64,000 nucleotides of DNA from assembly GCA_003255025.1 (NCBI GenBank), contig QANY01002976.1:2774615-2838614 (forward strand). The letters are read 5' to 3'. A program made the translations under genes and the position numbers. Under the pieces are notes generated by a model. The model was not told the origin of the DNA and did no database searches. It worked only from the letters and a program-made list of their open reading frames with translations. Each line of letters starts with the position of its first letter. Within the stretch, counting starts at the first letter, position 1. This DNA is from Datisca glomerata (lineage: Eukaryota > Streptophyta > Magnoliopsida > Cucurbitales > Datiscaceae). Positions 46,603 to 57,929 of the stretch are shown one piece after another.

Positions 46603-48092
46603 AATACAGACTTAGGGACTACAAGAGTCGTATTAGCAGCCTCAGTTAAAGACAGTAACACTGATGACTCTACAAGCTTGGATCTTGGACTAGCCTTTAA
46701 AAGAATTACAGCCATCCTTAAGAGTGCCCCGCAGAAGGACCTTCCCCGTAGTCTTATCATTTATGAAACAGAAAATATAAAAATTCAATCAGTATCTTTT
46801 TTAAGTTCGAAAACACTTAATAAGTATTTGGTTATAGAATTTGGTTTAGAGATAGTGACATAGTGCATGTTTCAACCATAATTACCAATATGAGTTATTT
46901 GTAAGGACTCACCATTGCCAATAATTAGCTTACCCTTGCCTTATACTCAGATTTCACTGATAGATTGCTTAATTCTGAGGTCACATGATTTGTGGCCCCA
47001 CTATCCATATACCATGAATCATCTTCTGACAGATTGGGTGTATCAACAATGGTAGAGGTTCTAGCATTGTATTGAGAACTCTATGAGCCATCCGGCACAT
47101 ACTACTCTTCTGAGATAATATGACTCAGGCTGCTGTACTCAAAATCAAACTTGTAACAATTAAATGTAGAATGTCCAGTACTTTCACAGATTTGACATGT
47201 AGGTCTTGAGGGTCCCCAGCCACGACCACAACCTCTTCCTCTAGAGTTATTCATACAAAAAATCGAATTATAATTCTAACCTTGATAACCATGAGACATG
47301 CCTCTGTTCAAAACTTACCCAATTCAGCAATACTTGACTGTGTTTGCTCAATCCTCATTTCTTGACTCTAATGCATGTATTGAGCTTCTTGTAAATATAA
47401 CAAATGGAATTGTAAAAACCACATGATCGTATTCGCTACTAAGACCTCCCGGTATATAGAGGAATAAATCCTTTCAGTAATACATTGTTATGGTGCTGAA
47501 AGATTATCAGCAATGGACCTCATCTTGCGTACATAATCATTTATACTCACGTTACCTTTCTTGATAAATTGTAACTGAAAACGGAATTGTAAAAACCTAG
47601 ATTTGGATTGAGTAGCGGAAATTCCTTGTAAAGTTTGCCAAACTACATTTGAACTAGTGCAGCACACAATGTGACAAAAACAATCTTTCAGAAATAGAAG
47701 AAAGAAGCCAACTCATCAAGAATCGATCATACCTTTTCTAAACTAGGTATTGTGGATTAAGAACTTTAACTGACTATGACATTGAGTTATTCAAGGCTGC
47801 TGAGTTCGAACCAGTTCAAACATTATTGACAATATATTTTACTGGACATGGTATTTTACCATACAATTAAAGTTCAAGACCATATGCATTAATGGTCGAC
47901 AAAACTTGAGAACGCCAAAAGATGTAACCCCCCTCCCCCATCTAATATGATTGGTAGAGGAATCGGATTATTAGAAAGCTGAATAAGAGTATCAGCTATT
48001 GACTGTGCGGAGACATTAACATTTTAAGTGGTTGTGTTAGTGGCAGCTGTTGTTGTAGCAAGAACTGATGTATTGGAATTTGTATCTGCCAT
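46603..48092 (-). pseudogene. Copia-E gag to pre-integrase relic
   Basis: The start is the ATG at 48,092, giving MADTNSNTSVLATTTAATN, a Ser/Thr/Asn-rich N-terminus common in plant copia gag. Further down, badly degraded: a zinc-knuckle region near 47,200, a protease-type SWYMDSGATNHV remnant near 47,000, and the GAG-pre-integrase block DKTTGKVLLRGTLKDG at about 46,695-46,755. The reading is cut at 46,603 by the Tekay LTR. Stops are frequent. It is the outermost recognised host of the nested stack; its integrase and RT should lie beyond the left window edge. Confidence 0.7.
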
Positions 48093-48173
48093 TGATGCTA
48101 GAAAGAAGGAATGGAAGAAAGAAGATTTGAGAAGGAGAAAGAAAAACTCAAGAATTGTGAAGAGTTGTGATAG

Positions 48174-48187
48174 TGGCTCTGATACCA
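48174..48187 (-). promoter_or_regulatory. Copia-E primer binding site (tRNA-iMet)
   Basis: Minus-strand TGGTATCAGAGCCA matches the 14-nt complement of plant initiator tRNA-Met. It lies three bases after the LTR end and 82 bp upstream of the gag ATG. Confidence 0.9.
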
Positions 48188-48190
48188 TAA

Positions 48191-48404
48191 TGAGAGAATA
48201 TGCTCAATTCTATTTCACAAAAAGTTAAGTACAATGAATACATTATAAGGTATATATATAGACCGACTTAGATAACTAACAAACTGATCTAATCTTGCTA
48301 CTAAGTGATTGAAGTTAACAGTTTACACGACAACTTGAGTTAACTAAGTCACTCCATTAGTAAAACTACTTCTGTAATCTTCACTAAAAATGATGAACCA
48401 AACA
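48191..48404 (-). repeat. Copia-E 5' LTR (about 214 bp)
   Basis: The inner end is fixed by the PBS: the minus strand ends ATTCTCTCA at 48,191. The outer end is inferred from TGTTTGGTTCATC at 48,404. A TATA-rich stretch TATATATATA lies at about 48,252-48,262. The next bases contain a repeated attcgtttcttt motif (48,404-48,417 and 48,432-48,445), which makes the outer edge uncertain. About 200 bp is short but not exceptional for plant copia. Confidence 0.6.
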
Positions 48405-50936
48405 TTCGTTTCTTTAGTATAAAAATAAACATTCGTTTCTTTGCTTAAAAACTTGTATCTTTTATCATGAATTGTTTAGCTTCATCATTTTATCAAGTGA
48501 AGACATCATTTCCATATTCATTGTCATTTTTATTTTCACATTAATCGTAGTCGATCGGGATCATCCACTCAAAACTTCCACACCCAAACTCAACATTTCT
48601 TCCCTGCCAATTTGTCATCGATTAATTTTCACCGAAACATCTAATATATAGATAGATAAAGAAAGAGAATTTTTGATAAAATGGCAGAAAAAATAACATT
48701 TTTTTTTAAAAGAACGGAGTAAAGAAAGAGACTATTTCAAAAGAAAAATCAAGAATAGAAATTAAAGAAAAATCAAGAAGCAAAAGTAAGCCTGGACAAA
48801 ATTGGTTAACTTGACACATAACTGATGAAAGCTTAATCTGAAACGAACAAAAGAAAAAAAGAAGCCCGAGGATCGGAAAAATTAAAAAATCAAAAGAAAA
48901 AAAAAAACAAGAAGATATGAGGTTAAGGAAGAGTCCGGGTACCATTATCTCTCACTCAACATTCACGTATCAGTAAACTTAAAGAATTATTTAACGGTGT
49001 TAGATGAGAAAACTAGATAGAAATATTTTAAAAAGTTAGAGAACTACAGAGAAACATTCGGAAAATTTAGGAAATTAAAGGTTCATTTTTCCCTAACCTA
49101 CAATGAAGACTATTATTGGGGTGGACTCCTATTTTGTTTCCTAGCTCCAAACTTAGTTAGTTTGTCCACTTGTATCGTGGAGTTCGGACGTCATTCATTG
49201 TTCAAAAATAAAAGGAAGTCTCTCCACATGGTGGGTGGGGGTTGCAAATGCAGGTTGCAGCAAGTTAGGAACTCTTTTTCTATGCAAATGCCGCGGATTC
49301 TTCTACTATATCATCAGTCCATATTTCCTCTTCCTTTACGACCACAGTATTTGACTTTGTCTGACATTTTAACATCAACATTTCTTCAAGCCAAAGCATA
49401 TCTTGTGCCTCGAACACTTTAATACTCTTGAAATATTGGTAATGTAATATTCCATTCATATTTTTAGTGACAAATATGATCTCTTAATTAAAAATTTTAA
49501 CACTACACACGTGACAGAAAATATTAAAAATCTTCTACACACAGAGATCTATTGTAACAATATATTCAATTTTCATATAGTATAAGGAATTGACATTGTT
49601 TAAGATAATAATTGGTCTTTTGACTGAAATTTAGTTGATAACTTCTTTTGCAAGTAAGACTCGGGAAGAAAAATGATCATGCCAAGTACTACTTTTGAAA
49701 GTGACAATAATTAGCCATGGTAATCTATAATTTGGGTACAATTATTTATGTTTGAGTCGCTCAGGATGAAAAGGACTGTTTGTTATTTCAATTTGAATTT
49801 TATAAAAAAACAGATTTAAAGAGTTTATATTTTAATGTATTAGTAGAGTAATTAGATTCTTGTTATATGATATATAGACCAATTTGAACCAATCACGCTT
49901 AACAGGTAGATTTATCATTTGAATAGGTCAAAGCCAACTGAGAAGGCTCGCGGAGACTGTCTGCGTATAAATCATCAAAATTCAGCAAACCAAAATATAA
50001 TAGTAACGAGAATAGACTACTTTGAATAATTTGTAGTCTATATATTACATAAACCGTGTTAAAGAGTTGAATGGATGTCCACAGAAAAGTCCAAGAATTA
50101 CCAATTAATGAAGCTTGACCATTTAAAGTATAGTTTGGTGGTTCGGTTTAATGAAATCTAGGGGCATTGTAAAAATAATTATTACTGAAAAATAAGAAAC
50201 TATAAGAAATATTATTAAAAACTTTAAAAATTTAACATCGTGTTCACTGTAAAAAAATTATGCTAAGGTTAACAAATTATGTAATATAATATTCTTATTA
50301 TTTCTAATACAATTTTACATATCATTTTCTACATAAATATTTTTTATTTTAATTTATGTGTAAGCTAATTTATCAATTTTTACCAATAAATATTATTACA
50401 ATATGAGTCATTGTTAGGGTTAAAAGATCTTAAGACCCCATGAACTTTTATTTAAAATCAATATATTTACCCCTAAGCTTTAACATCTCTCATATTGGTA
50501 TCTAAACTTTTTTATCAGTAGAAAACCTCATCGTCACATGCTGTTAATTTTGCTATAGGAAACGAAAAGAAGAACAAACACCACAGGATAACAAAAGTAA
50601 CCTTGGAAAACATGTTTGAGGCTCTTTACTATGATATTCTGAAAAGGCAATTAGGGTTTATTGTAAGCCTCGTGGGTGTCATGGATTCTCGCTGCTTTGT
50701 CGTGGGTTCTCGTGTTTTGACGTTGTTGTCGGTCTCGTTGTTGTGGGTTCTCGTGTTTGCCATGTTCTGGTTTTCATCTGCAGGTTCGCTCATTCATTCT
50801 AGGGATTAGGTCTCATTCGTTCTGGTTTACCGTGATCATTTGTTCTTGTGTGGCATTTGGTTGTGCTCGTCTGGAATGGATGCTCGTTCCTGGCTTGGGG
50901 GTTCATCTGGCGTGGGTCTCCTCACTTGTGGGTTTA
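48405..50936. other. No recognised feature
   Basis: This is AT-rich sequence without recognisable coding frames or repeat termini. Short frames at 48,706-48,945 (minus), 49,162-49,422 and 50,603-50,951 (plus) show no family motifs. The stretch 50,640-50,930 is less AT-rich and contains recurring GGGTTCTCGTG/CTCGTTGTTGTGG words. It may be a relic of a host sequence or an old repeat. Confidence 0.5.
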
Positions 50937-51386
50937 TGTGAGTTGAACTAAGAGCTAAATGAAAAATGGTTTTATCTATTTTCTATTGAATCTTTTGAGT
51001 GAATAAATACAAGAGCTTTTTTGGCCTTTATATACACAAAAGATAAAAGGAAGAAGAAGGAATAAAATTAGTTACAATTGCTGACAGAAGAGAGAGAAAA
51101 ACTAAAGAATCTGTCACTCAATAATTGGCTTAGAATAACTTTTGGATTTGCCAATCATTGATTGAAGACTGTACATTTGTTGCAACAGAATTGCACACTA
51201 TCATGAGCATGCTTAGCTGATCTTGTTGCTGAGGTGGAGGGAAAATTGATCGAGGACTTATGTGGCATGAAGTAGCTGGATGACTTGCATGGGTTTCATG
51301 TAGAAGATGAGAAATTGTCTTCGGTATTTGAGAAACCTGTGTTGAGCTTACTGAGGTGAGCTTGAAGTATCGGTTTTTTATCAACA
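50937..51386 (-). repeat. Copia-F 3' LTR (about 450 bp, inferred ends)
   Basis: On the minus strand the LTR starts TGTTGATAAAAAACCG at 51,386, right after the purine-rich AGCTTGTGGGAGG downstream of the RNase H stop. A TATA box, GTGTATATAAAGGCC, lies at about 51,028-51,044. The probable end is AACTCACA at 50,937. No second copy is in the window, so the outer end is inferred. Confidence 0.6.
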
Positions 51387-52443
51387 CCTCCCACAAGCTA
51401 AATGGGGAGGGAACCACCTTTAGCTTGGACGAAAGTGTGAAATGAAGTAGGAGCTAGAGGTTTGGTTAAGACATCTGCTACTTGATCAGAAGAGGGGATA
51501 TATCTGATGTCAATAACTTTGGATTGAAGCTTTTCCCTAATGAAGTGCATGTCAATCTCGATGTGTATAGTCCGAGAGTGAAAAACTGGGTTGGAAGTAA
51601 GAGAGATTGAACTCTGGTTATCACACCTGATGATGGGAGAACTGGTCAAGTTGATATGCAGCTCCTTAGAGAGAGATAGAAGCCAGATAACTTCAGAAAT
51701 AGCTAAGCCCAATGCTCTATATTCAGACTTAATACTAGATCGTGCAACAACTGTCTGTTTCTTGGAGCTCCAGGTGATCAAGTTAGGTCTCATGAAGATG
51801 CAATAGCCACTAGTCGATTTCCTATCATGAATTGAGCTTGCCCAATCCGCATCAATGAAGCAAGATAGAGATAAAGATGTACAGGAGTGAAATGGAGACC
51901 AAGCTGAATTGTTCCCTTAAGATATCTGAGAATTCTTTTGCAGGATTTCCAGTGGTCAGTTGTTGGATGAGCTTGAAATTGACTGAGTTTTTTTACAGTA
52001 AAATTAATGCCAGGACGTGTCATAGTCAAGTATTGCAAAGCACCAAGAACACTTCTGTACAGAATTGGATTAGAGAATGATGTTGGTTTTGATGAGTAAG
52101 TCTTGAATATACTTGCTTTGAGTAAGGTAAAGACCTGTAGAGTTCTTGACTGCCTCAAAACCTAAGAAGTAACTTAAAGAACCAAGTGTTTTGAGAGCAA
52201 ACTGAGTGTGTAATTGAGAGATTAGATATGTGATGAGTATGGGATTGCTGCCAGTGACCAAGATGTCATCAACATATATGAGGACCAGAAGAATGCCCTT
52301 GCTTGTTGACTCAATGAACAAAGATATGTCAGAGACTGAGTTGTGGATCCCCTAACTTGCTAGAACAGTTTTAATTCTAACAAACCAGGCCATTGGAGCT
52401 TGCCTTAGACCATATAAAGCCTTATGAAGTTGACAGACGTGTT
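51387..52443 (-). pseudogene. Copia-F RT-RNase H fragment
   Basis: Reading from 52,443 downward: HVCQLHKALYGLRQAPMAWF, then IYVDDILVTGSN with the catalytic [56 protein letters not shown], then RNase H ITWSSKKQTVVARSSIKSEY and VADVLTKPL, ending in SLPI at about 51,398. A frameshift near 51,790 and a stop near 52,360 break it. The pattern resembles the Ale/Retrofit lineage. The frame ends exactly where Athila-type LTR sequence starts, in the middle of RT; the missing N-terminal part is not found on the far side of that element. Confidence 0.88.
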
Positions 52444-53532
52444 TTTAATTATGCAAGACTATTGAACAAAATGGCCAGCATCGCGAGGGTGGCACACCAT
52501 TTAAAGGGCAATAGCACTAGCATTGCGACGTTGGCTTCCTAGGGCCACCATGCTGGTGCAAACAACAACAAAAATGGATTAACCAATGTATCATAGCGAC
52601 GTTGGCATGATTTTAGATATTTTGTGCAATTTTTTTGCTCCAATCATGTCCTTGATGAAGCCCTAATGTATAAATAGAATATTTTAGGATTTTTTGAGAC
52701 ATTTTTTAACTTGAAAGGCAAGGGAAAAAGCACTTGGAGAGGATAAGAACAAGGTCCAACCCATAAACGAATTTTAACTCAATTCATCTTCAAATCCAAT
52801 CTTTCTTCTCTCTCTTTCTCTATGCTCATGAATATTGTTAGGATGTTTTTTTACTTTAGTATGTTTTAATTTTGCAATCCAGGGCTACAATGTTGCTAAA
52901 CCTTGATTGTTCCTTAATTTTGATATTCAATATAATCGATGTTTATTCATTATTGCTGAGTGTCATGATATGTTCTTAATACTTATGATTGTTTGACCAA
53001 CCATTGCATGATTTCAGATTTAATTCTGAGACTGAGAAGTGATGATTATATTTGCCCTTTGTTCATGGTACCATTAGAATTTCAAAAGTTGGAGATAATT
53101 ATGAATCTAGTGTAGGAAATATAATTTATTGCGCTTAATGAGTTTTGATATATTTAATCTTGACAAAGATGTGAGATTTGTATACTTAAATCAGTATTAT
53201 CGATGCTTGAGAAAGATTGATAATTACGTTAGAAAAATTCGTTGTCAAGATTATGATTGATTGAGATTTGAAAATTTGAGTATGATTGGTTTGGTGAAAT
53301 CAGAATCCCTAAAATTTTAATTATTAAAATTTGTATTATTTTTACTTAATAATTTTAATTGTTTTAGTTTAATATTACATAAAAACCCCATTTTTCGATA
53401 CTCTCAATTAAAATTAGGGTCTAGTTGATTTTAATAATTAATAACAATCAATCATCATGGACGATACTCTATATTCATAGAATTATATTTCTTGACAACA
53501 ATAGTGCACTTGCACTTTTAAAAATTGTAACA
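52444..53532 (+). repeat. Athila-type 5' LTR
   Basis: It is about 1.09 kb and matches 56,770-57,925 over nearly its full length: GGCACACCATTT, TTTTAGATATTTTGTG, TATAAATAGAATATTTTAGG, CTTGATTGTTCCTTAATTTTG. A TATA box is at about 52,670-52,677. The inner end TAACA at 53,532 matches the end of the 3' copy at 57,925. The outer border with copia-F is placed where RT coding ends, so it is approximate. Its CG-rich words are decayed compared with the 3' copy. Confidence 0.8.
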
Positions 53533-53533
53533 A

Positions 53534-53552
53534 GTTGTTGTTGCTTGGGATT
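53534..53552 (+). promoter_or_regulatory. Athila-type PBS remnant
   Basis: The sequence AGTTGTTGTTGCTTGGGATT lies just after the LTR end. Athila elements use a tRNA-Asp-type site, GGCGCCGTTGCCGGGGA. The remnant fits that site after loss of a few bases and several C to T changes at CG and CC positions. Confidence 0.45.
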
Positions 53553-53584
53553 GATTTTGTTTATTAATATTGGAATTACAACGT

Positions 53585-54960
53585 TTTCTTATTTCACTTC
53601 AGGATAAAACTAAGAGTTGGTTGAAACTCTTTGTCGGCTGGGTCAATCACTACTTGGAATGGCCTTTTTGAGAATTGTTTTGTCAAGTTCTTTCCACCAG
53701 CTAAAACACCCAAGATGAGGAATGAGATCACTACCTTTGCCCAATATGATATGGAGTCTCTTTATGAAGATTGGGAGGGATTTAAAGAGATGTTGAGGGG
53801 ATGCCCATATCATGGACTCCCTGAATGGATACATGTCCAAACTTTCTACAATAGATTGGAGAATTCAACAAGGACACTAGTGGATGCAGCAGCAAATGGA
53901 GCTTTGATGAGTAAAACACATGAGGATGCCTATGCTTTGCTAGAAGAAATGGCTGCTAATGCCTATCAATGGCCAACTGAGCGCAACGTCCGAGAAAGAT
54001 TCATGGAGTTCATGAAGTCAATGCTCTTACCGCTCTCACAGTTCAAGTAGCTATACTGCCCAAGCAATTAAGCTCTTTCACCATCAATGCTAATGTTATT
54101 CATGCCATACAGGAAGATTATAACTTATGCAATCGACCTCACTGTAGTACTGAATGACAAGTTGGTAATCCCTTCGCTCTGTCTCAGTAAGAACATGTTA
54201 ATTTTGTGGAGAATTACAACAGGAAGAATAACCCATTCTCCAAAACCTACAACCAATGATGGTGAAATCAACATAATTTCTCTTGGAATAATAATCAGAA
54301 TGTGATTAATCCACCAGTCGTTACTCAGCCTCAATTTCAACCTCAACAACCTAAAATTTATTTAGAAGATGCTCTTACCCAACTCATAGTCAATACTAAT
54401 CAATTTATGGAAAAAACAGATGCAACACTTCATGGCAAGACAGTAGTATTTAGAGCCAAGATGCGTCTACTCAGAATTTAGAGTTTCAAATGAGTCAACT
54501 TTCAAAAATTCTCAGTCAAAGACCACAAGATTCTTTGTCGAGCAACACTGAGCGAAATCCAAAAGAACAAGGAAGATCCAGAGATTTTAGAATGTGTGAA
54601 TCAGTTGGAAGCGATCACACCGATATTCACTAACAGGCCTTTCTAAGAACCAAGAGAAAGTAAACCTAGACAATTGTCATCTATTAAAAAGCCACTGGTA
54701 TTAGAACTCAAGAAATTTCCAACCCCATCTTCGGTACTCTTATCTAGAAGAAACCTCAACTCTTCCTGTCATTATTTCTACTTTCTTAAATAATGGACAA
54801 GAAGACAAACTTTTGAGGGTGTTGAGAGAGCATAAAACGGTCCTATGATGGTCACTTTTTGGCATAAAGGAATTTTAAAGTCAATGGACAACGGATAAAG
54901 CCATGTTTGGATGATCAAATTGATCAAGAAAATACCACAATCGTGTTAGTTTCACTTTGA
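53585..54960 (+). pseudogene. Athila-type gag and protease-region relic with pol deleted
   Basis: Gag begins without its N-terminus at LQDKTKSWL. After a frameshift it reads SAGSITTWNGLFENCFVKFF, PPAKTPKMRNEITTF and GLPEWIHVQTFYNRLENSTRT, ending at 54,050. Degraded text continues with QPQFQPQQPKIYLEDALTQL, LSQRPQDS, ELKKFPTPSS and LPVIISTFLNNGQ-type blocks. It reaches VLREHKTVL at about 54,815-54,845, the stretch just before RT in Athila. It then jumps directly to the integrase C-terminus, FKVNGQRIKPCLDD, at about 54,870-54,915. RT, RNase H and most of integrase are therefore gone. The gag core frame of 139 codons is still open. Confidence 0.8.
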
Positions 54961-56769
54961 TCATCTATATTTTGTTCGGCTGAAGTCATTAAAGCAAGCG
55001 CTACCAAGAGGCAACCCGATTTTATTTCTGTTATTTTTATTTTATTTATTTATTATTAAAAAATTTCACTTTATCCATTTTATCTCTTTCATTAGATCTC
55101 AAATATATTATCTCTCCCTCTCATCTCTCCACAAGCACCAATTTTTTTGCTCTTGTCCGCATTAGTAGACAACATGAACAATGTGGAGAATGATAACGAG
55201 AAAATCTAATCCTAATTCAAGGAAGTCCTCTTTACTTACTTCTTTAACATATTTTTCATTGAGGACAATAAAATATTTATCTTTAGGGGTGGTGGCATTT
55301 AATTTTGTAATTATGTTGCTTAGTTTTATTTCGTTGTTTATATTCTCTGTAATATTTCATTTGCTTTCTTTTTTTATTAAAAAAATTAAACATTTGACGG
55401 TTTGTAGTAGACAACATTAATTCCTATGATGAGATTAGTTTTGATTTATTGATAACTTTAGAAATATGGATGAATTTGTGTAAATGTGTGTATTTGAACT
55501 TTTTGTTGATTTGCATTTCACTAAAGAATCAAGACGTGTTGAGCACCTAGCCCAGTGTTTGATTGTCTTTCTTCTTAGAGAATGTTTATGTGACTTAAAG
55601 AGCCTTTATGATCTCATAAGAACTCTAGAATCAGTTTGATTGTTGCTCGAGACAAAATCCTAGGCTACATTATACTTAGGACATAATTTAGGCCACCTTT
55701 GGACCGTTTAAGCTTTTCAAACCAACCTATGCATAATTGTTTCCCTAGTTATCCATGTTGAGGCTAAATAACCATTTTCTTTACCATCCATGATAGCTGC
55801 CTAACCTTATAAAAAAAATTCCAAGTAACCATATTTACTCATAGTATTTGGATGTTTTAGGAAAATACTTAGAGCTACGACAATTTGGGTGGATGAGAGG
55901 AGTTTTGATATAATTATTCAACAAAATATGTGAATAAGTTTGATTTTGCAGACACTTGGACTTGAGTGACTAAGCTCAAATGGGTGTCTCAACACCTAAT
56001 ACCCTAAGACCAATTGGTTTGGGAGCTATTAGCTGAAAGCTCGTTAAGGAAAGAGAAGCTTAAGGAAATCAAATTAATAAGAATGGTTAGGTGTGGATGA
56101 TAATTCAAGAGGTGGGAAGTGACAAGTTCGGGGTGTGTCAAGAGAAATTATGTTAAGCTCATTAATTCTTAGAATGCATGTGTGACCATGGGTAAAGGTT
56201 GAGCTGAAATAATACCCTGAACCCTAGCCATACATTACAAGCCTACCAAAGTCCTTCTGATCTTGAGTGTTATGGTTTACCTATATTAGTGGAGAGTGAT
56301 ATGAAAAATTGGCCTATGGAGTTCTAATCTATTTATAGATTAATATATCTATTTTTATAAGCTATGTTGCATAAACTATTTGAGACTAAGAAGTTTGACA
56401 ACTTAAGGCGACACACACGCACTCGAGATTTTACAAAATGTAATGCAAGTTTGTATTTGTGCTGAAATTCTACATGATCATAATTCAGAAGTTCTTCTTG
56501 GGTTATCGCTATTTTGAAATCTCTGAGGCTTATTTAGTTAGGAAAAACATTTCGTCTTTTGATCTATAGTCTTGTATAATTAGAGTTTAGTGCTTACTTG
56601 TTTGACTTTGGCTTTTCTTTTGCTCGAGAACTAGCAAAAAGTTAAGTTTGGTTGAGTTTGGTAAATGTGTTTCACACTCATATTTTAGACACTCTTAGCT
56701 TCAATTTTGGTTGTTCTTTGAGATTTATTTCTTGATTTATGTTTATGTTTATTTTTATTTTGTAGTTCA
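54961..56769 (+). other. Athila-type 3' internal non-coding region
   Basis: After the integrase tail comes AGCGCTACCAAGAGGCAACCC, then a TTGAGGACAATAAAA and TTAGGGGTGG motif near 55,255-55,295. These words are typical of the region after pol in Athila elements. The remaining roughly 1.4 kb has no conserved frame that I can see. The 3' LTR begins at about 56,770. Confidence 0.6.
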
Positions 56770-57925
56770 GATATTCAAGGGCACTTGGGGTCGCGGCGCT
56801 GGCACACCATTTGAGGGGAAGTAGCACCATTTAAGGGGAAGTATCACGTTACAAAATGTCATAAAAGGATGGATTTGGGCAGAATAGCCAACGTCGCGAC
56901 GCTGGCACACCATTTGAGGGGAAGTAGCACCAGCGTCGCGATGTTGGCTCCCCAGGGCTGCGATGCTGGCTCCCACTGTCATGACGTTGGCACAATTTTA
57001 GATATTTTGTGTGATTTTTTTGCTCTAATCTTATCCTTGACAAACCCTAAAATATAAATAGAATATTTTAGGGTTCTTTGAGACGTTTTTTGATTGTGAT
57101 AGGCAAGGAAAAAAGCTCTTGGAGGGTAGAAGAATAAGATCCAACCCGAAAACAAATTTTCAACTCCAATTTCCTCTTCAAATCCAATCTTTCTTCTCTT
57201 TCTTCTCTATGTTCATGAATATTTTTAGGATATTTTCTTATTTTAGTATGTTTTAATTTTCCAATCTAGGGCTATGATGTAGCCAAACCTTGATTGTTCC
57301 TTAATTTTGATTTTCAATATAATCGATGTTTATTCATTATTGCTTAGTGTTATTATATATTCTTAATGCATGTGATTGTCTGGTCAACTATTGCATGATT
57401 TGAGATTTAATTCTGAGACTAAGAAGTGGTGATTAAACTTGACCTTTGTTCATGATACCATTAGAATTTCATAAGTTAGAGATAATTATGAATCTAGTGT
57501 AGCAATATAATTTCATGTGCTTCATGAGTTTCAATATATTTAATCTTAACAAAGATGTAAGATTTGTATACTTGAATCCTTATTATCGATGCTTGAAAAA
57601 GATTGATAATTACGTTAGAAAAATTCACTGTGAGGATTATAATAAACATTGATTGATTGAGATTTAGAATTTTGAGCATGATTGGTTTAGTGAAATCAGA
57701 ATCCCTAGAAATTTTTATCGTTGAAATTCTTATTATTTTTACTTAATAATCTTAATTATTTTAGTTTAATATTACATAAAAAATCTCATTTTCAATACTT
57801 TCAATTAAAATTAGGGTCTAGTTGATTTCAATAATTAATCTCAATCAATCATTGTTGATGATACTCTATATTCATAGAATTTTATTACTTGACAACGATA
57901 GTTTGCACTTTTAAAACTCATAACA
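56770..57925 (+). repeat. Athila-type 3' LTR
   Basis: Direct copy of 52,444-53,532, ending TAACA at 57,925. Its first 200 bp hold duplicated CG-rich words: GCGCTGGCACACCATTTGAGGGGAAGTAGCACC occurs in two forms at about 56,797 and 56,919, around palindromes such as CCAACGTCGCGACGCTGG. The exact start is uncertain because this duplication is absent from the 5' copy. Confidence 0.75.
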
Positions 57926-57929
57926 ACCA

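Noticed and set aside
50603..50951. Two overlapping plus-strand frames with hydrophobic stretches
   Set aside because: The hydrophobicity comes from a T/G-rich local composition; no domain, no second copy and no splice or promoter context were recognised.
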